Source: Shewanella electrica
GTDB lineage: Bacteria; Pseudomonadota; Gammaproteobacteria; Enterobacterales; Shewanellaceae
DNA length: 64,000 bases
Direction of reading: 5' to 3'
Assembly (NCBI RefSeq): GCF_022321485.1
Contig: NZ_JAKOGG010000001.1
Span: 310,001-374,000, forward strand
A program made the translations under genes and the position numbers. Shown piece by piece: positions 54,021-61,765 of the stretch (positions are counted from its first letter, which is position 1; each line of letters starts with the position of its first letter). The notes under the pieces were generated by a model. The model was not told where the DNA came from and did no database searches. It was given only the letters and a program-made list of their open reading frames with translations.

Positions 54021-55202
54021 TTAACAATGGATGGTGTCTTGTTGGTTTGGCGCTTTACCTGTTGGCTGTGGGCGCGGTTTACGTTGACGCCGATAAACAT
54101 AGCGCCAACAGCCCAATACCAGTAACACCGCCACTAGCATCCCGCTGATAAGCCAAATGAGCCGCAGGGTTAGGCCGCCCACTGAACCATCGTGCAGCGG
54201 ATGCAGCCAACTGAGGATGACCTCTTTACTGCCTGCGCTGTTGATGGTTTGCGTGGCGGCAATCGCGCCGGTGTATGGGTTGATTTGCACGTAGCTGTGC
54301 GGAAAGCGCCGCGATGGATCGCTCGGCAGTTGCAGTCGAAATTTATAATAGCCACCACTGGCGGGCGGGACTTCAATCCAAGCGAGGGTGCTGTGCGGAT
54401 AGTGTTGCTGCAAGGTGTTAATCGCGCTGGCTAATGACACTGGCGTTGCTTGAGCGCTGGCAGGTTTGCCGCTGAGCAGCGATGGTTGTGGCTGCTGATT
54501 TGGTAAGCTGGATAACACCGCAGCGGTCGGTTTGGGCAGTGCAAGCATCACGCCGGTGGCTGTGAGTGTTAGCAGCGGCAGGCTCACCGCTAATCCGATG
54601 AGTTTATGCCAGTCGTATAACCATCCCACAGTGTTGTTACGCGGTTTAAAGGTCAGCCCTTTACGCCATTGGCCGCGTTTCGGCCACCATGCGATTAAAC
54701 CTGAAATAAGCAGTAGTAGCGATACTAAGCCGATATAGCCTACCAGCAGCGTGCCGGTGTCGCCGAGTAACAGCTGAAAGTGCAGGTTATACAGCCAGGT
54801 CATCAAAGTATGACCCCAATAGTCTTGCCGTAGTAGCTGTTTACCATCGCTGGAAAGCCATACTAGCAGCGGCGCAAAACCTTCACCTTGGGTTTCTGGT
54901 GGGTTGTAGTAGCGGGCGGGAATATGACTGCCGCTGGGAGTGACTTCAAAGCGCCACGGGCCCGTTTTATCCGGAAATTGTTGTCGCACGGTGGCGAGTG
55001 CCTGATCCCAATCTGGTGCAGTGCGGGCATTATTGGTCGTGCTGGTTAACTGCTCCGTGTGCAGCCATTGATCGAGTTCAACGTAAAACATCACCGCCGC
55101 ACCAGACAGGCAGATCACCGTCAGCAACACACCGACAGACAGCCCGAGCCACAAATGTAAGCGGCGCGCGAATTTGCGCAGCGGTACTTTAGGCATGACC
55201 AT
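54021..55202 (-). CDS. PepSY-associated inner-membrane protein
   Basis: A 393-residue protein of the PepSY-TM (PiuB-like) family. The hallmark start is FARRLHLWLGLSVGVLLTVICLSGAAVMFYVELD. Two further helices surround HTLMTWLYNLHFQLLLGDTG and GLYDWHKLIGLAVSLPLL-type WLYDWHKLIGLAVSLPLL, and the last helix follows WLHPLHDGSVGG. Conserved histidines may bind haem. Members are often iron-regulated and thought to reduce ferric siderophores. ATG 55202 follows AAGG. It is the only ordinary metabolic or transport gene inside the immunity array. Confidence 0.87.
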   Translation of the reverse strand: MVMPKVPLRKFARRLHLWLGLSVGVLLTVICLSGAAVMFYVELDQWLHTEQLTSTTNNARTAPDWDQALATVRQQFPDKTGPWRFEVTPSGSHIPARYYNPPETQGEGFAPLLVWLSSDGKQLLRQDYWGHTLMTWLYNLHFQLLLGDTGTLLVGYIGLVSLLLLISGLIAWWPKRGQWRKGLTFKPRNNTVGWLYDWHKLIGLAVSLPLLTLTATGVMLALPKPTAAVLSSLPNQQPQPSLLSGKPASAQATPVSLASAINTLQQHYPHSTLAWIEVPPASGGYYKFRLQLPSDPSRRFPHSYVQINPYTGAIAATQTINSAGSKEVILSWLHPLHDGSVGGLTLRLIWLISGMLVAVLLVLGCWRYVYRRQRKPRPQPTGKAPNQQDTIHC

Positions 55203-55333
55203 ACAGACCTTGATGTAACGGCATGAGGCCGGGGAAGTGGCTGAGTCTGAACATGTAAAACCGTTGAGTTGTGGCAAAAGATGCGGCTGGCTTGGTCGTA
55301 GCCTTGCTACGTTACATAAGCCACCGGGTGGTT

Positions 55334-55369
55334 CGCGGCGGCATTATAAAACAATTGTTGGGCAAATGC
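55334..55369. repeat. Direct repeat, left copy
   Basis: A 36-base sequence starting CGCGGCGGCATTATAAA matches the copy at 55758-55793 in 31 of 36 positions, without gaps and in the same orientation. The pair brackets the 94-residue gene. Confidence 0.75.
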
Positions 55370-55381
55370 AGGGCGGTAATG

Positions 55382-55666
55382 TTACGGCGTCATTTTCATC
55401 AACGGCTGCCACAGTGTGGCCAGAATATACTGACGGGCATCTTGTTCATCGTCGGCGGGATAAACCACAAACTCGCGGTTATCTAATAGCTCGACTAACG
55501 AGATCTCGTTGTCTTGCATCAGCGCTTGTAACTCACTGCTCAATTGTTGTCGCCGTTGTTGTTCGCTAAGCCAGTTGATGAGTGCGGCTTTGGCGGCGGC
55601 TTCTTCTAGACCGACATCAACGGAAAATAGCGATAACAACTGACGAACAGTCGGGTAATTTGGCAT
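55382..55666 (-). CDS. Small acidic protein, possible CdiI-type immunity protein
   Basis: A 94-residue acidic protein, MPNYPTVRQLLSLFSVD at the start. The pattern YP-x-x-x-x-L/F-x-x-x-F at the start, a helical middle and REFVVYPADDEQDARQYIL later resembles some contact-dependent growth inhibition immunity proteins; the match is weak. ATG 55666 has AAGGA eight bases upstream; the longer frame lacks support. The gene is bracketed by 36-base direct repeats, which suggests cassette-like gain. Confidence 0.6.
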   Translation of the reverse strand: MPNYPTVRQLLSLFSVDVGLEEAAAKAALINWLSEQQRRQQLSSELQALMQDNEISLVELLDNREFVVYPADDEQDARQYILATLWQPLMKMTP

Positions 55667-55757
55667 GGATAACGTCCTTGTGGCATCAGCTATGGCTGCT
55701 GAGCAAAATCTGGGTAATATAAACCGCGGCTTATCTACACTGCTGGGCGATAAGTAC

Positions 55758-55793
55758 CGCGGCGGCATTATAAAGCAATTGGTCGATAAATGC
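55758..55793. repeat. Direct repeat, right copy
   Basis: Partner of 55334-55369 (31 of 36 identical). It ends 36 bases before the stop of the next SUKH gene. Recombination between copies would delete the 94-residue gene. Confidence 0.75.
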
Positions 55794-55828
55794 TGAGACG
55801 TTATGTGCGGCGGCGATGAGCGGCTAAG

Positions 55829-56395
55829 TTACCATGCCAGTACGTTTAGAAAATCGCTGGCCGCTTGGTGGCCACCCAAAAATTCACTGAGTTTAGTAAA
55901 GCGATAGTCCAATGCTGGCTGGGTATAGCAGCATTCGTCATCGTCCCAGTATTCATCGGCGTCACATTCTGCAATGGCTTGTGCCATGGTGGCAAAAGCG
56001 CCGAGTGCGGTTGCTAAGTCGATAGCTAGTCGCTGAAAATGCCACTCGCCGCCGTGGATATCAAACAGGATCTGCTCAGTATTTAGATCAAATACGATGG
56101 GATCAGCATTATTGTCAGCGATGACGAGCCAGTTGGGTAGCCAGCTGTTGATAGCTTCACCACTGCGACCATGCCAACGGTAGCCCGCTTGATAGTCCCA
56201 TAGCCTCGCTAAGCTAGGCATTTCGACTAATTCATCACAGCTCAATTGTAAATTGTTGGGACCTACCTGCTGATAAAAGTCGATTAAGGTTTGCGGCAGC
56301 GGAAAATCACCACGCCAATGGCTGCTTACTTGTGGTTGCAGTTGGCCAAATGGCGCGAGTTGTGTGGCTAAGTGGGAAAATCGGCTCATGTTCAT
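55829..56395 (-). CDS. SMI1/KNR4 (SUKH) family protein
   Basis: A 188-residue SUKH-type protein: FPLPQTLIDFYQQVGPNNLQL matches the L-P-x-x-L-x-x-F-Y start; LPNWLVIADNNADPIVFDLN is the central motif in which a small residue and Asp precede the strand; GEWHFQRLAIDLATALGAFATM is the C-terminal helix. The tail is very acidic (DADEYWDDDE). It overlaps the upstream gene as TAATG. Probably an immunity protein for a toxin that is not present here. Confidence 0.83.
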   Translation of the reverse strand: MNMSRFSHLATQLAPFGQLQPQVSSHWRGDFPLPQTLIDFYQQVGPNNLQLSCDELVEMPSLARLWDYQAGYRWHGRSGEAINSWLPNWLVIADNNADPIVFDLNTEQILFDIHGGEWHFQRLAIDLATALGAFATMAQAIAECDADEYWDDDECCYTQPALDYRFTKLSEFLGGHQAASDFLNVLAW

Positions 56396-56940
56396 TACTC
56401 ATATCCGTGATATTGTTGGGTGTTATCCACTGGTGCTAGCTGCTCAAAATGCGGTTGCCCTTGTTCATCCAGTTGATAACGCAGCAGGAACAGCCACAGT
56501 TGTTCTTGGTGTTCGGTTGGATCTTCGGTCATCACACCGATCAATAATTGGTGCTGCTCATCGACCGCCACTAACTCGGCATGTTGTTCATATAGGTTAA
56601 ACGCTTCAACAAAATTGGCATGAGGGGCTACCCGCATGTTCATCCAGAACTCACAGCTGTTAACGCTGGCTTTGAAAGATAGCCCTTGGGAAATATCGAA
56701 ATGTTGTTGGATTCGTTGCCAAAACATTGCGGAGGCGCGTGCATAAACCTCATCCTCATTTGGATGCAGATCTAATTTGGCAAAGCTATGATCTTGCACC
56801 AAAATGCATGGCCGCCACCAGCGCAACATCGGTGACTCATAAGGATGTTTGCCGACATAGGTTTTACTGTCGAGTTCGACGCCTTCGGTATATTTAAATC
56901 CGTCGATAAGGTCTTCAATATCTTCTTTGCTGTACTGCAT
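56395..56940 (-). CDS. Protein of unknown function coupled to a SUKH gene
   Basis: A 181-residue acidic soluble protein starting MQYSKEDIEDLIDGFKYTEG. It has several Trp residues (LRWWRPCILV, SCEFWMNM, LWLFLLRYQLD) and ends QYHGYE. No family recognised. AGGA lies nine bases upstream of the ATG. It shares a TAATG overlap with the downstream SUKH gene, so the two are translated together. Confidence 0.62.
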   Translation of the reverse strand: MQYSKEDIEDLIDGFKYTEGVELDSKTYVGKHPYESPMLRWWRPCILVQDHSFAKLDLHPNEDEVYARASAMFWQRIQQHFDISQGLSFKASVNSCEFWMNMRVAPHANFVEAFNLYEQHAELVAVDEQHQLLIGVMTEDPTEHQEQLWLFLLRYQLDEQGQPHFEQLAPVDNTQQYHGYE

Positions 56941-56951
56941 TGCATGGCATC

Positions 56952-57092
56952 CTATTCGTTATGGATTGCTGAGTGTTTGAAGGTGACGAGTTCGCCGTAG
57001 AACTGCGCTAATAAATCCCACTTGGACAGGGAGAGTAGTTCAGCACTTTGCTGCTGACGGCGGCTAATACCCGTGTGAAGGTCGTAGGCCAT
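56952..57092 (-). CDS. 46-residue protein of unknown function
   Basis: A short frame starting MAYDLHTGISRRQQQ and ending VTFKHSAIHNE. GGAG lies eight bases before the ATG. The start is two bases from the stop of the upstream 94-residue protein at 57095-57379, consistent with the array's packing. No motif recognised. Small size leaves doubt, but ribosome site and spacing favour a real gene. Confidence 0.5.
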   Translation of the reverse strand: MAYDLHTGISRRQQQSAELLSLSKWDLLAQFYGELVTFKHSAIHNE

Positions 57093-57094
57093 AC

Positions 57095-57379
57095 TTACGG
57101 CTCCAATAATGCTTGCTGGTGCAGCCAAGTGGTTAACTGCGCCAACTCAGTGGTTGTTGCGCCTGTGATGGTTACCACCATGCTATGAAACCACGGATTG
57201 CTGTGGCTAGCATCAAACTCAAACGCTACGGCAATGGACTTACCCGGCTGAATGATATTGAGTTGCTCAATAATGGCATCCGCTGCTTCGTCCCACTGTT
57301 CGTCACCAAAGCGTTGCTGAAGTAAACGCAGTGGTAAGGCTATTTGGTCGCTGTTATCCAAGATATGCGCCTTCGTCAT
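57095..57379 (-). CDS. Small protein of unknown function
   Basis: A 94-residue acidic protein, MTKAHILDNSDQIALPLRLLQQ at the start, then a helical DEQWDEAADAIIEQLN and a beta-rich PGKSIAVAFEFD; no recognised family. It starts immediately after the TAA of the upstream gene, with no gap, and is followed by a 46-residue frame. Likely part of one polycistronic unit from 58.5 kb to here. Confidence 0.6.
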   Translation of the reverse strand: MTKAHILDNSDQIALPLRLLQQRFGDEQWDEAADAIIEQLNIIQPGKSIAVAFEFDASHSNPWFHSMVVTITGATTTELAQLTTWLHQQALLEP

Positions 57380-57898
57380 TTAATACGCCTCATCTTTTGG
57401 GCAGCTGACCGCGCTAATCGTTTCAATCTGGGTTAGCTGCGTGGCTAAATGTTGACTCAAATCCACCCATGTTTGTGTGGCTGTATCAGCCTTAGCGCGC
57501 GGCGTGATCTCCAGTAAATACTGCTGCGTTGCGGCGTCATTCAATTGCAATGTCAGCGGGATACCCAATATTTGCCCTTCATAGGTGATGAATTCCTCAA
57601 AGCGGCCACTGTTATTGCGGATCAACTGGCAGCCCAATATCGTACCGAGCTGCTGGGCGAGCTCGGCAGCGGCCAGCGTACTGTGAAAGCAGACTAAGGC
57701 GCGAAAATTCAACGGCGTATGATCCATGCCGACGATCGTTGGGGGAATGAGTAGCTCAACTTCAATGCGGTAATGCTTGATGGCATCGCTGGCGTGTTTA
57801 AGCGAGATGCCGAGACGATCGCGCAGCTGTAACGTGGCGTTTTTGATATCGCCTTGATGCACCAGCTGTTGTTCCGCTTCAGTTAATGGGTGATTCAT
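57380..57898 (-). CDS. Protein with an L7/L12-like N-terminal segment
   Basis: A 172-residue protein. Residues 4-44 (LTEAEQQLVHQGDIKNATLQ, then RDRLGISLKHASDAIKHY) resemble the C-terminal domain of ribosomal protein L7/L12, in which K-I-x-A-I-x-x-x-R-x-x-x-G-L-x-L-x-x-A-x-x-x-V is conserved. Several bacterial proteins of unknown role carry this module. The rest (about 50-172) is beta-rich and unrecognised. Coupled to the next gene without spacing. Confidence 0.65.
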   Translation of the reverse strand: MNHPLTEAEQQLVHQGDIKNATLQLRDRLGISLKHASDAIKHYRIEVELLIPPTIVGMDHTPLNFRALVCFHSTLAAAELAQQLGTILGCQLIRNNSGRFEEFITYEGQILGIPLTLQLNDAATQQYLLEITPRAKADTATQTWVDLSQHLATQLTQIETISAVSCPKDEAY

Positions 57899-57909
57899 TC
57901 AATGGCCTG

Positions 57910-58467
57910 TTAACTTGGTTGGCACAGCCAATAGCGTTTACCGCAGTGTGGGCAGCTAAAGGTCAGTACGGGGGCTTCACCAGCGATCAGGCTGGTCAAG
58001 GTTTGCAGGTGTTCGGTATCTGCGTCTTGCGCTGGCCATGGCATCAGTTGCTGGAGTTCGCCCTGATAGCTGCGGCCGACTTTGCCTGAAAATGGCACGT
58101 AATCTGCGCAGCAATGTGGCCAGTCACTCAGTTCAAGTACGATGGTTGGCGTATGTAATAGCTCATCTAATATTGCGGTCGCGCGCGCCTTTTTCTGCGC
58201 TTTATCGATACTGCCTTTGGAAAAACTGCCTTTGGGATAATAGTGGTTAAGCATGCGCTGCACGGCTTCAATATTGAGCCAGCAATCCGCTTCGATAGTG
58301 GCGTGTTGCAGACAATCGGCACAAAGCTCGTCGACCTGTTGCCATTGTCCGTTGATGAGCACTTCACGCCCCAAACGATAGATGGCCTTATATTCGTCAC
58401 AACATTGGCAGTGCTCTTGAATCGCTAAGTCAGGCAGGGCGTTGTCGGTAATGTATTTGAACTGCAT
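57910..58467 (-). CDS. CbrC family protein (first copy)
   Basis: A 185-residue protein related to CbrC (UPF0167), a family named after an E. coli colicin E2 tolerance protein. Paired cysteines occur in EHCQCCDEYK near residue 18 and DELCADCLQH near 50, a DWPHCCADYVPF motif near 119, and a C-terminal CPHCGKRYWLC pair that would bind zinc. A more canonical copy lies at 59415-59960. It starts with AGGA nine bases before the ATG. Confidence 0.72.
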   Translation of the reverse strand: MQFKYITDNALPDLAIQEHCQCCDEYKAIYRLGREVLINGQWQQVDELCADCLQHATIEADCWLNIEAVQRMLNHYYPKGSFSKGSIDKAQKKARATAILDELLHTPTIVLELSDWPHCCADYVPFSGKVGRSYQGELQQLMPWPAQDADTEHLQTLTSLIAGEAPVLTFSCPHCGKRYWLCQPS

Positions 58468-58490
58468 GCGAATGTTCCTAGTGAGCGTGT

Positions 58491-59327
58491 TTATCGCTTG
58501 AGCGCCATTAACTGCTCACCCAGTTGCGCCAGATAATCGTGCCCAAAGACGCCGCGTTCTAAATCGCGAGTTAAAAATTCGGGCAGTGTTTGCCGATATT
58601 GCGTACTTTGTGAGGCAATGGCTAGCGCAACCGCGGTGACGGTATCGACATCGCCGCCGAAATTAACTCCTTGCAACAAAATTTGCTCGGCACTGTCGCA
58701 GTGACTAAGTAACGTCAGCACCGCGTTAACGGTTTCCCACGCGCTGCATGGCACCTCGGCTTGCCAAGTGTCATCCCACATGGTGGCGGTATGCTCACTG
58801 ACAAAGGCGGTCAGCGCGGATTTATCGCCAAGCGCATAAATAAAGTAGTGAGCGGCGAGGGCGATGGCTTGTGCTGATGCAATGCCTTCCGGCGTATCGT
58901 GGGTGATTTGTGCCTGCATTTTGGCAAACTGCAACAGCTGCGCAATGTCAGCAATAATGCCGATAGGTGCCGCGCGCATAGCCGCGCCGTTGCGGTCGCT
59001 GTGGGGATTGATCTTTTCCAGTAATTCGGCGCCATCTTCAATGCTATCTAAAAAGTGCTGAAAACCGCTGGAATATCCTAAGCGGCGGTCACGCTTGTAG
59101 CAGCTCACAAATTTATTAGCGATGTTTAGCGGCGTCCATGGCTGCTGCTCGATAAGCAGTTCGCTAATCGCCAGTGACATCTGAGTATCGTCGGTATAGC
59201 AGCCTGGCTTAATACCTAAACCGTGTTGTTCATAGTGGGTGAGATTATTGTGCTGCTCGATTTTGCTGCGCTCGGCAAATTCAAAGCCAGCGCCATAAGC
59301 ATCACCGATGGCTAGGGCTAATAACAT
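58491..59327 (-). CDS. ADP-ribosylglycohydrolase family protein
   Basis: A 278-residue enzyme of the ARH/DraG type, which removes ADP-ribose from modified proteins or nucleic acids. Metal-binding motifs are visible: YTDDTQMSLAI near residue 43, the AAPIGI region near 118 (GAAMRAAPIGIIAD), and GGDVDTVTAVALAI near 224. No signal peptide, so cytoplasmic. In toxin systems such enzymes serve as broad immunity factors against ADP-ribosyltransferase toxins. It lies between two CbrC-family genes in the array. Confidence 0.9.
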   Translation of the reverse strand: MLLALAIGDAYGAGFEFAERSKIEQHNNLTHYEQHGLGIKPGCYTDDTQMSLAISELLIEQQPWTPLNIANKFVSCYKRDRRLGYSSGFQHFLDSIEDGAELLEKINPHSDRNGAAMRAAPIGIIADIAQLLQFAKMQAQITHDTPEGIASAQAIALAAHYFIYALGDKSALTAFVSEHTATMWDDTWQAEVPCSAWETVNAVLTLLSHCDSAEQILLQGVNFGGDVDTVTAVALAIASQSTQYRQTLPEFLTRDLERGVFGHDYLAQLGEQLMALKR

Positions 59328-59414
59328 GATCTTTCCTTTTTATCGCTAATGAGTCACTTGCGGATACGCTGGCGGTGCAGCGTTATGAGCATCAATATGT
59401 TCCGCGACGTCCAC

Positions 59415-59960
59415 TTACTCAAAGCCTCCAGCCAAGCGAACTTCATCACAATGGCAACATTGAAACAGTTGCACCGTGAACGGCGCATCGTCACGAGCAA
59501 TTAAGGCGTTGAACTCGTATTCAGTCAGATCGTTCTCTTGGCAGATGCGGTGGATATCGGTTGCCAGTTGCTGCTTGTGAGCGTTAATTTGCGCCGCACT
59601 TGTTGCGGTGATTTTGCAATAATCGCCACAGTGGTGCGGCCAACTGTCATTCATCGCCAGATAAAAATAGTTGGGCGTTCGCTGTATCAGCTCACTGTCT
59701 TTGGCATCATCACCGAGTAGTTCCATGCTATCTGCATCGATAAACGTCAGGTCAAATTGCGCTGCCGCTCGGCCATCGGCAATGCACCATGGGCAGATGT
59801 TTTCTACCTCATCTACACAGAAAAACGGCCCAACATAGCCCCAGCCACGTTGTTGCTGACAGCAAGGGCAAGTGCCGTTAATGCGGACGATGACGCCCGA
59901 GGCGATAGGATCAGGATGATATTTAAATGTTGGCCATGCGGCAGGTGGTTGTGTTTGCAT
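59415..59960 (-). CDS. CbrC family protein (second copy)
   Basis: A 181-residue protein with the standard CbrC layout: PTFKYHPDPIASGV at the start, CPCCQQQRGWGYVGPFF near residue 33, ENICPWCIADGRAA near 55, SWPHHCGDYCKI near 110 and a C-terminal QCCHCDEVRL. The cysteine pairs suggest zinc sites. E. coli CbrC gives colicin E2 tolerance. Three tandem ATGs follow AAGGA; the third (59960) has the best spacing. The two CbrC copies flank the ADP-ribosylglycohydrolase. Confidence 0.85.
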   Translation of the reverse strand: MQTQPPAAWPTFKYHPDPIASGVIVRINGTCPCCQQQRGWGYVGPFFCVDEVENICPWCIADGRAAAQFDLTFIDADSMELLGDDAKDSELIQRTPNYFYLAMNDSWPHHCGDYCKITATSAAQINAHKQQLATDIHRICQENDLTEYEFNALIARDDAPFTVQLFQCCHCDEVRLAGGFE

Positions 59961-59982
59961 CATCATTCCTTATCTTGCACCG

Positions 59983-60363
59983 TTAAACTTGCGGTTGATA
60001 AATCGCTTGGAGATGTTGCAGCAGTTGCAACAGCGTCGCACGGTTAAAACAGTTATTGAGTATGCGGCTGTAATAGTTGGCGTCTGGCTGTTGCTCTATG
60101 TTGTTGATGAGTGCGCTAAGTTGGTTATGCAATTCAGCTTTTGGTAGATGTGCGGTGTGTTCAAGTACATCTTCTGGCCATAACCCAAACGCATCAATGC
60201 CACAGCAGGCGGCGACGCATGCTGTTTCTAATGCTTGCCACATCGGCAGTAGTGCATCCATGAGCGGATCTAACTCGAACAGTGCTCCGCTTGGGGTGGT
60301 GTTGGCAACGGTAATCCAACGTTCTGGGCCGATGCTGATGTCGTTACTGTGAGTGTTACTCAT
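59983..60363 (-). CDS. DUF6331-like protein
   Basis: A 126-residue soluble protein. The segment ALETACVAACCGIDAFGLWPEDV near residue 44 closely resembles the C-x-x-x-C-C-G-I/L-D-A-F motif of DUF6331 proteins, whose role is unknown. The rest is helical (NQLSALINNIEQ; RATLLQLLQHL). It stands 22 bases upstream of the second CbrC gene and is probably another immunity protein. Confidence 0.6.
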   Translation of the reverse strand: MSNTHSNDISIGPERWITVANTTPSGALFELDPLMDALLPMWQALETACVAACCGIDAFGLWPEDVLEHTAHLPKAELHNQLSALINNIEQQPDANYYSRILNNCFNRATLLQLLQHLQAIYQPQV

Positions 60364-60397
60364 AATGATCTGTTTATGTTGTGGTTCATTGCGCAGG

Positions 60398-60862
60398 CTA
60401 AATACAGATATCCTGAAAGCCGACTTCGACGACTTGATTGTGTTGAATTTTCACCGCTAGTCCATGTTCTGGCTCCCAACTGCACTCAAACAGTAGGCCG
60501 ATTTCTCGGTCGTCAGGAAACAGCTCTGGCACCACGATGCCTGTGGGGGTGAGCAGCGGTTTAATTTCATCAACCTGACTAATCTCCGGTAATGCTTGTT
60601 GCCAATCCCCATGTTGATATTGCTGGCGATATTCCGCTGCAACGCTTTGGTAGTAATCAAAAATGGCTTGAAAGACGTCGATGGTTAAGCGCTCGCTGTG
60701 CTGCATAAACTCATCGTATACCGCCCGTTGCCACGCAGCCGGTGGTTGCTCATCTTCGGTATCAACGCTGAGGGTGATCTCTGCGTCCATCAATGGGTGG
60801 TACAGGTCGAGATTCCAGTCAAAATCTTTAAAGACGAGTTGGTCAAATGGGTGCATTAACAC
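60398..60862 (-). CDS. DUF6985-like protein
   Basis: A protein of about 154 residues. The end, DDREIGLLFECSWEPEHGL followed by VEVGFQDICI, matches the DUF6985 hallmark (R-x-x-G-L-L-F-x-C-x-W-x-x-E-H-G-L). A GTG at 60862 has AAGGA five bases upstream; ATG 60856 is also possible. DUF6985 proteins are known from bacterial immunity arrays but not characterised. An upstream extension of the frame overlaps the next gene and is rejected. Confidence 0.72.
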   Translation of the reverse strand: MLMHPFDQLVFKDFDWNLDLYHPLMDAEITLSVDTEDEQPPAAWQRAVYDEFMQHSERLTIDVFQAIFDYYQSVAAEYRQQYQHGDWQQALPEISQVDEIKPLLTPTGIVVPELFPDDREIGLLFECSWEPEHGLAVKIQHNQVVEVGFQDICI

Positions 60863-60881
60863 GTGATTCCTTAGTTGCAGC

Positions 60882-61235
60882 TTACTCGTTGAGCCAGTGT
60901 CGCGCGTGACTGGCTTGCGATGGTAAATAGTGGCGGATACCAATGTTTGGGTTTAATTGCTGCCAATGGCCGAGGGTGTCTGCCAGTTGCGAATGCTTCG
61001 CGCAGACTAACGCTAATTTGCCCGTCAACATGGCGCTGATTAATTTGTCTAAACTCGGCCAATGGGAATAACTAGCATTAACCACTAAGTGAATGTTTGG
61101 TGTAAAACCATAAACCGCAATGCCTTGGTCAAGCTGTTGCAGCAACTGCTCAAGGTGGGCAGCACTAAAGGCGAGGGTATTATCTAGCGTTATTGTCGAT
61201 ACATACGGCGAGGCAGCATGTCGATATTGATGCAT
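60882..61235 (-). CDS. Small protein of unknown function
   Basis: A 117-residue soluble protein starting MHQYRHAASPYVSTITLDNTLA. A pattern of alternating strands and helices (FTPNIHLVVNASYSHWPSLDK; GKLALVCAKHSQLADTLG; GIRHYLPSQASHARHWL) resembles a small alpha/beta fold of STAS type, but I cannot confirm it. AAGGG lies eight bases before the ATG and includes the preceding stop codon. No known family. Confidence 0.6.
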   Translation of the reverse strand: MHQYRHAASPYVSTITLDNTLAFSAAHLEQLLQQLDQGIAVYGFTPNIHLVVNASYSHWPSLDKLISAMLTGKLALVCAKHSQLADTLGHWQQLNPNIGIRHYLPSQASHARHWLNE

Positions 61236-61240
61236 GAGTG

Positions 61241-61765
61241 TTACCCTTTGTCGCTACGGCGCGATGCAGCGTCGTCGGGAAATTCCAACCACGTTTCGCC
61301 AAATAGATCTGAGGTCAGTTTGACGCCTCGTTCGGTCACATCCAGCTCGTAGGGTGGGTCGCACGGTGCGCGGGTGATGATTTCGCCATCGGGCCGATAC
61401 AGCATGCATTCGACTTCACCTTGCTCGAGCACATATTGCTGCTCGTGCACTTGGCTAAATCCCCAAAATAGAAAGGGGTGGCATTGACCAATCACGCGGG
61501 CAGTCGGTAGGTGAATACGGGCGCTAAGGCTACCAGCACCGACAAACAGCACTTGGGTGGCAGGCACGTAGAGCAGCTCAAAACTGTAATGATTGGCCCA
61601 ATGCAGTCGCGCCAGCGGTGTGCCGTTGACGTAGATGGTACTGATAATGTTGTTATAACCTGCGGCGCTGAGTGTCAGTATCGGCTCATCGGTAAGTTTC
61701 ACACCCTGCTGGTGGCTGACGTCAATGTCGGCACCATTGCGAACGATAAGCTGTTTAATATCCAT
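61241..61765 (-). CDS. Beta-rich protein of unknown function
   Basis: A 174-residue soluble protein, mostly short strands: IISTIYVNGTPLARLHWANHYSFELLYVP, VLFVGAGSLSARIHLPTARV, and a closing YELDVTERGVKLTSDLFGETWLEFPDD. No known family. It overlaps the imm11-like gene upstream by 11 bases, so the two are translated in tandem. Likely another member of the immunity array. Confidence 0.62.
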   Translation of the reverse strand: MDIKQLIVRNGADIDVSHQQGVKLTDEPILTLSAAGYNNIISTIYVNGTPLARLHWANHYSFELLYVPATQVLFVGAGSLSARIHLPTARVIGQCHPFLFWGFSQVHEQQYVLEQGEVECMLYRPDGEIITRAPCDPPYELDVTERGVKLTSDLFGETWLEFPDDAASRRSDKG

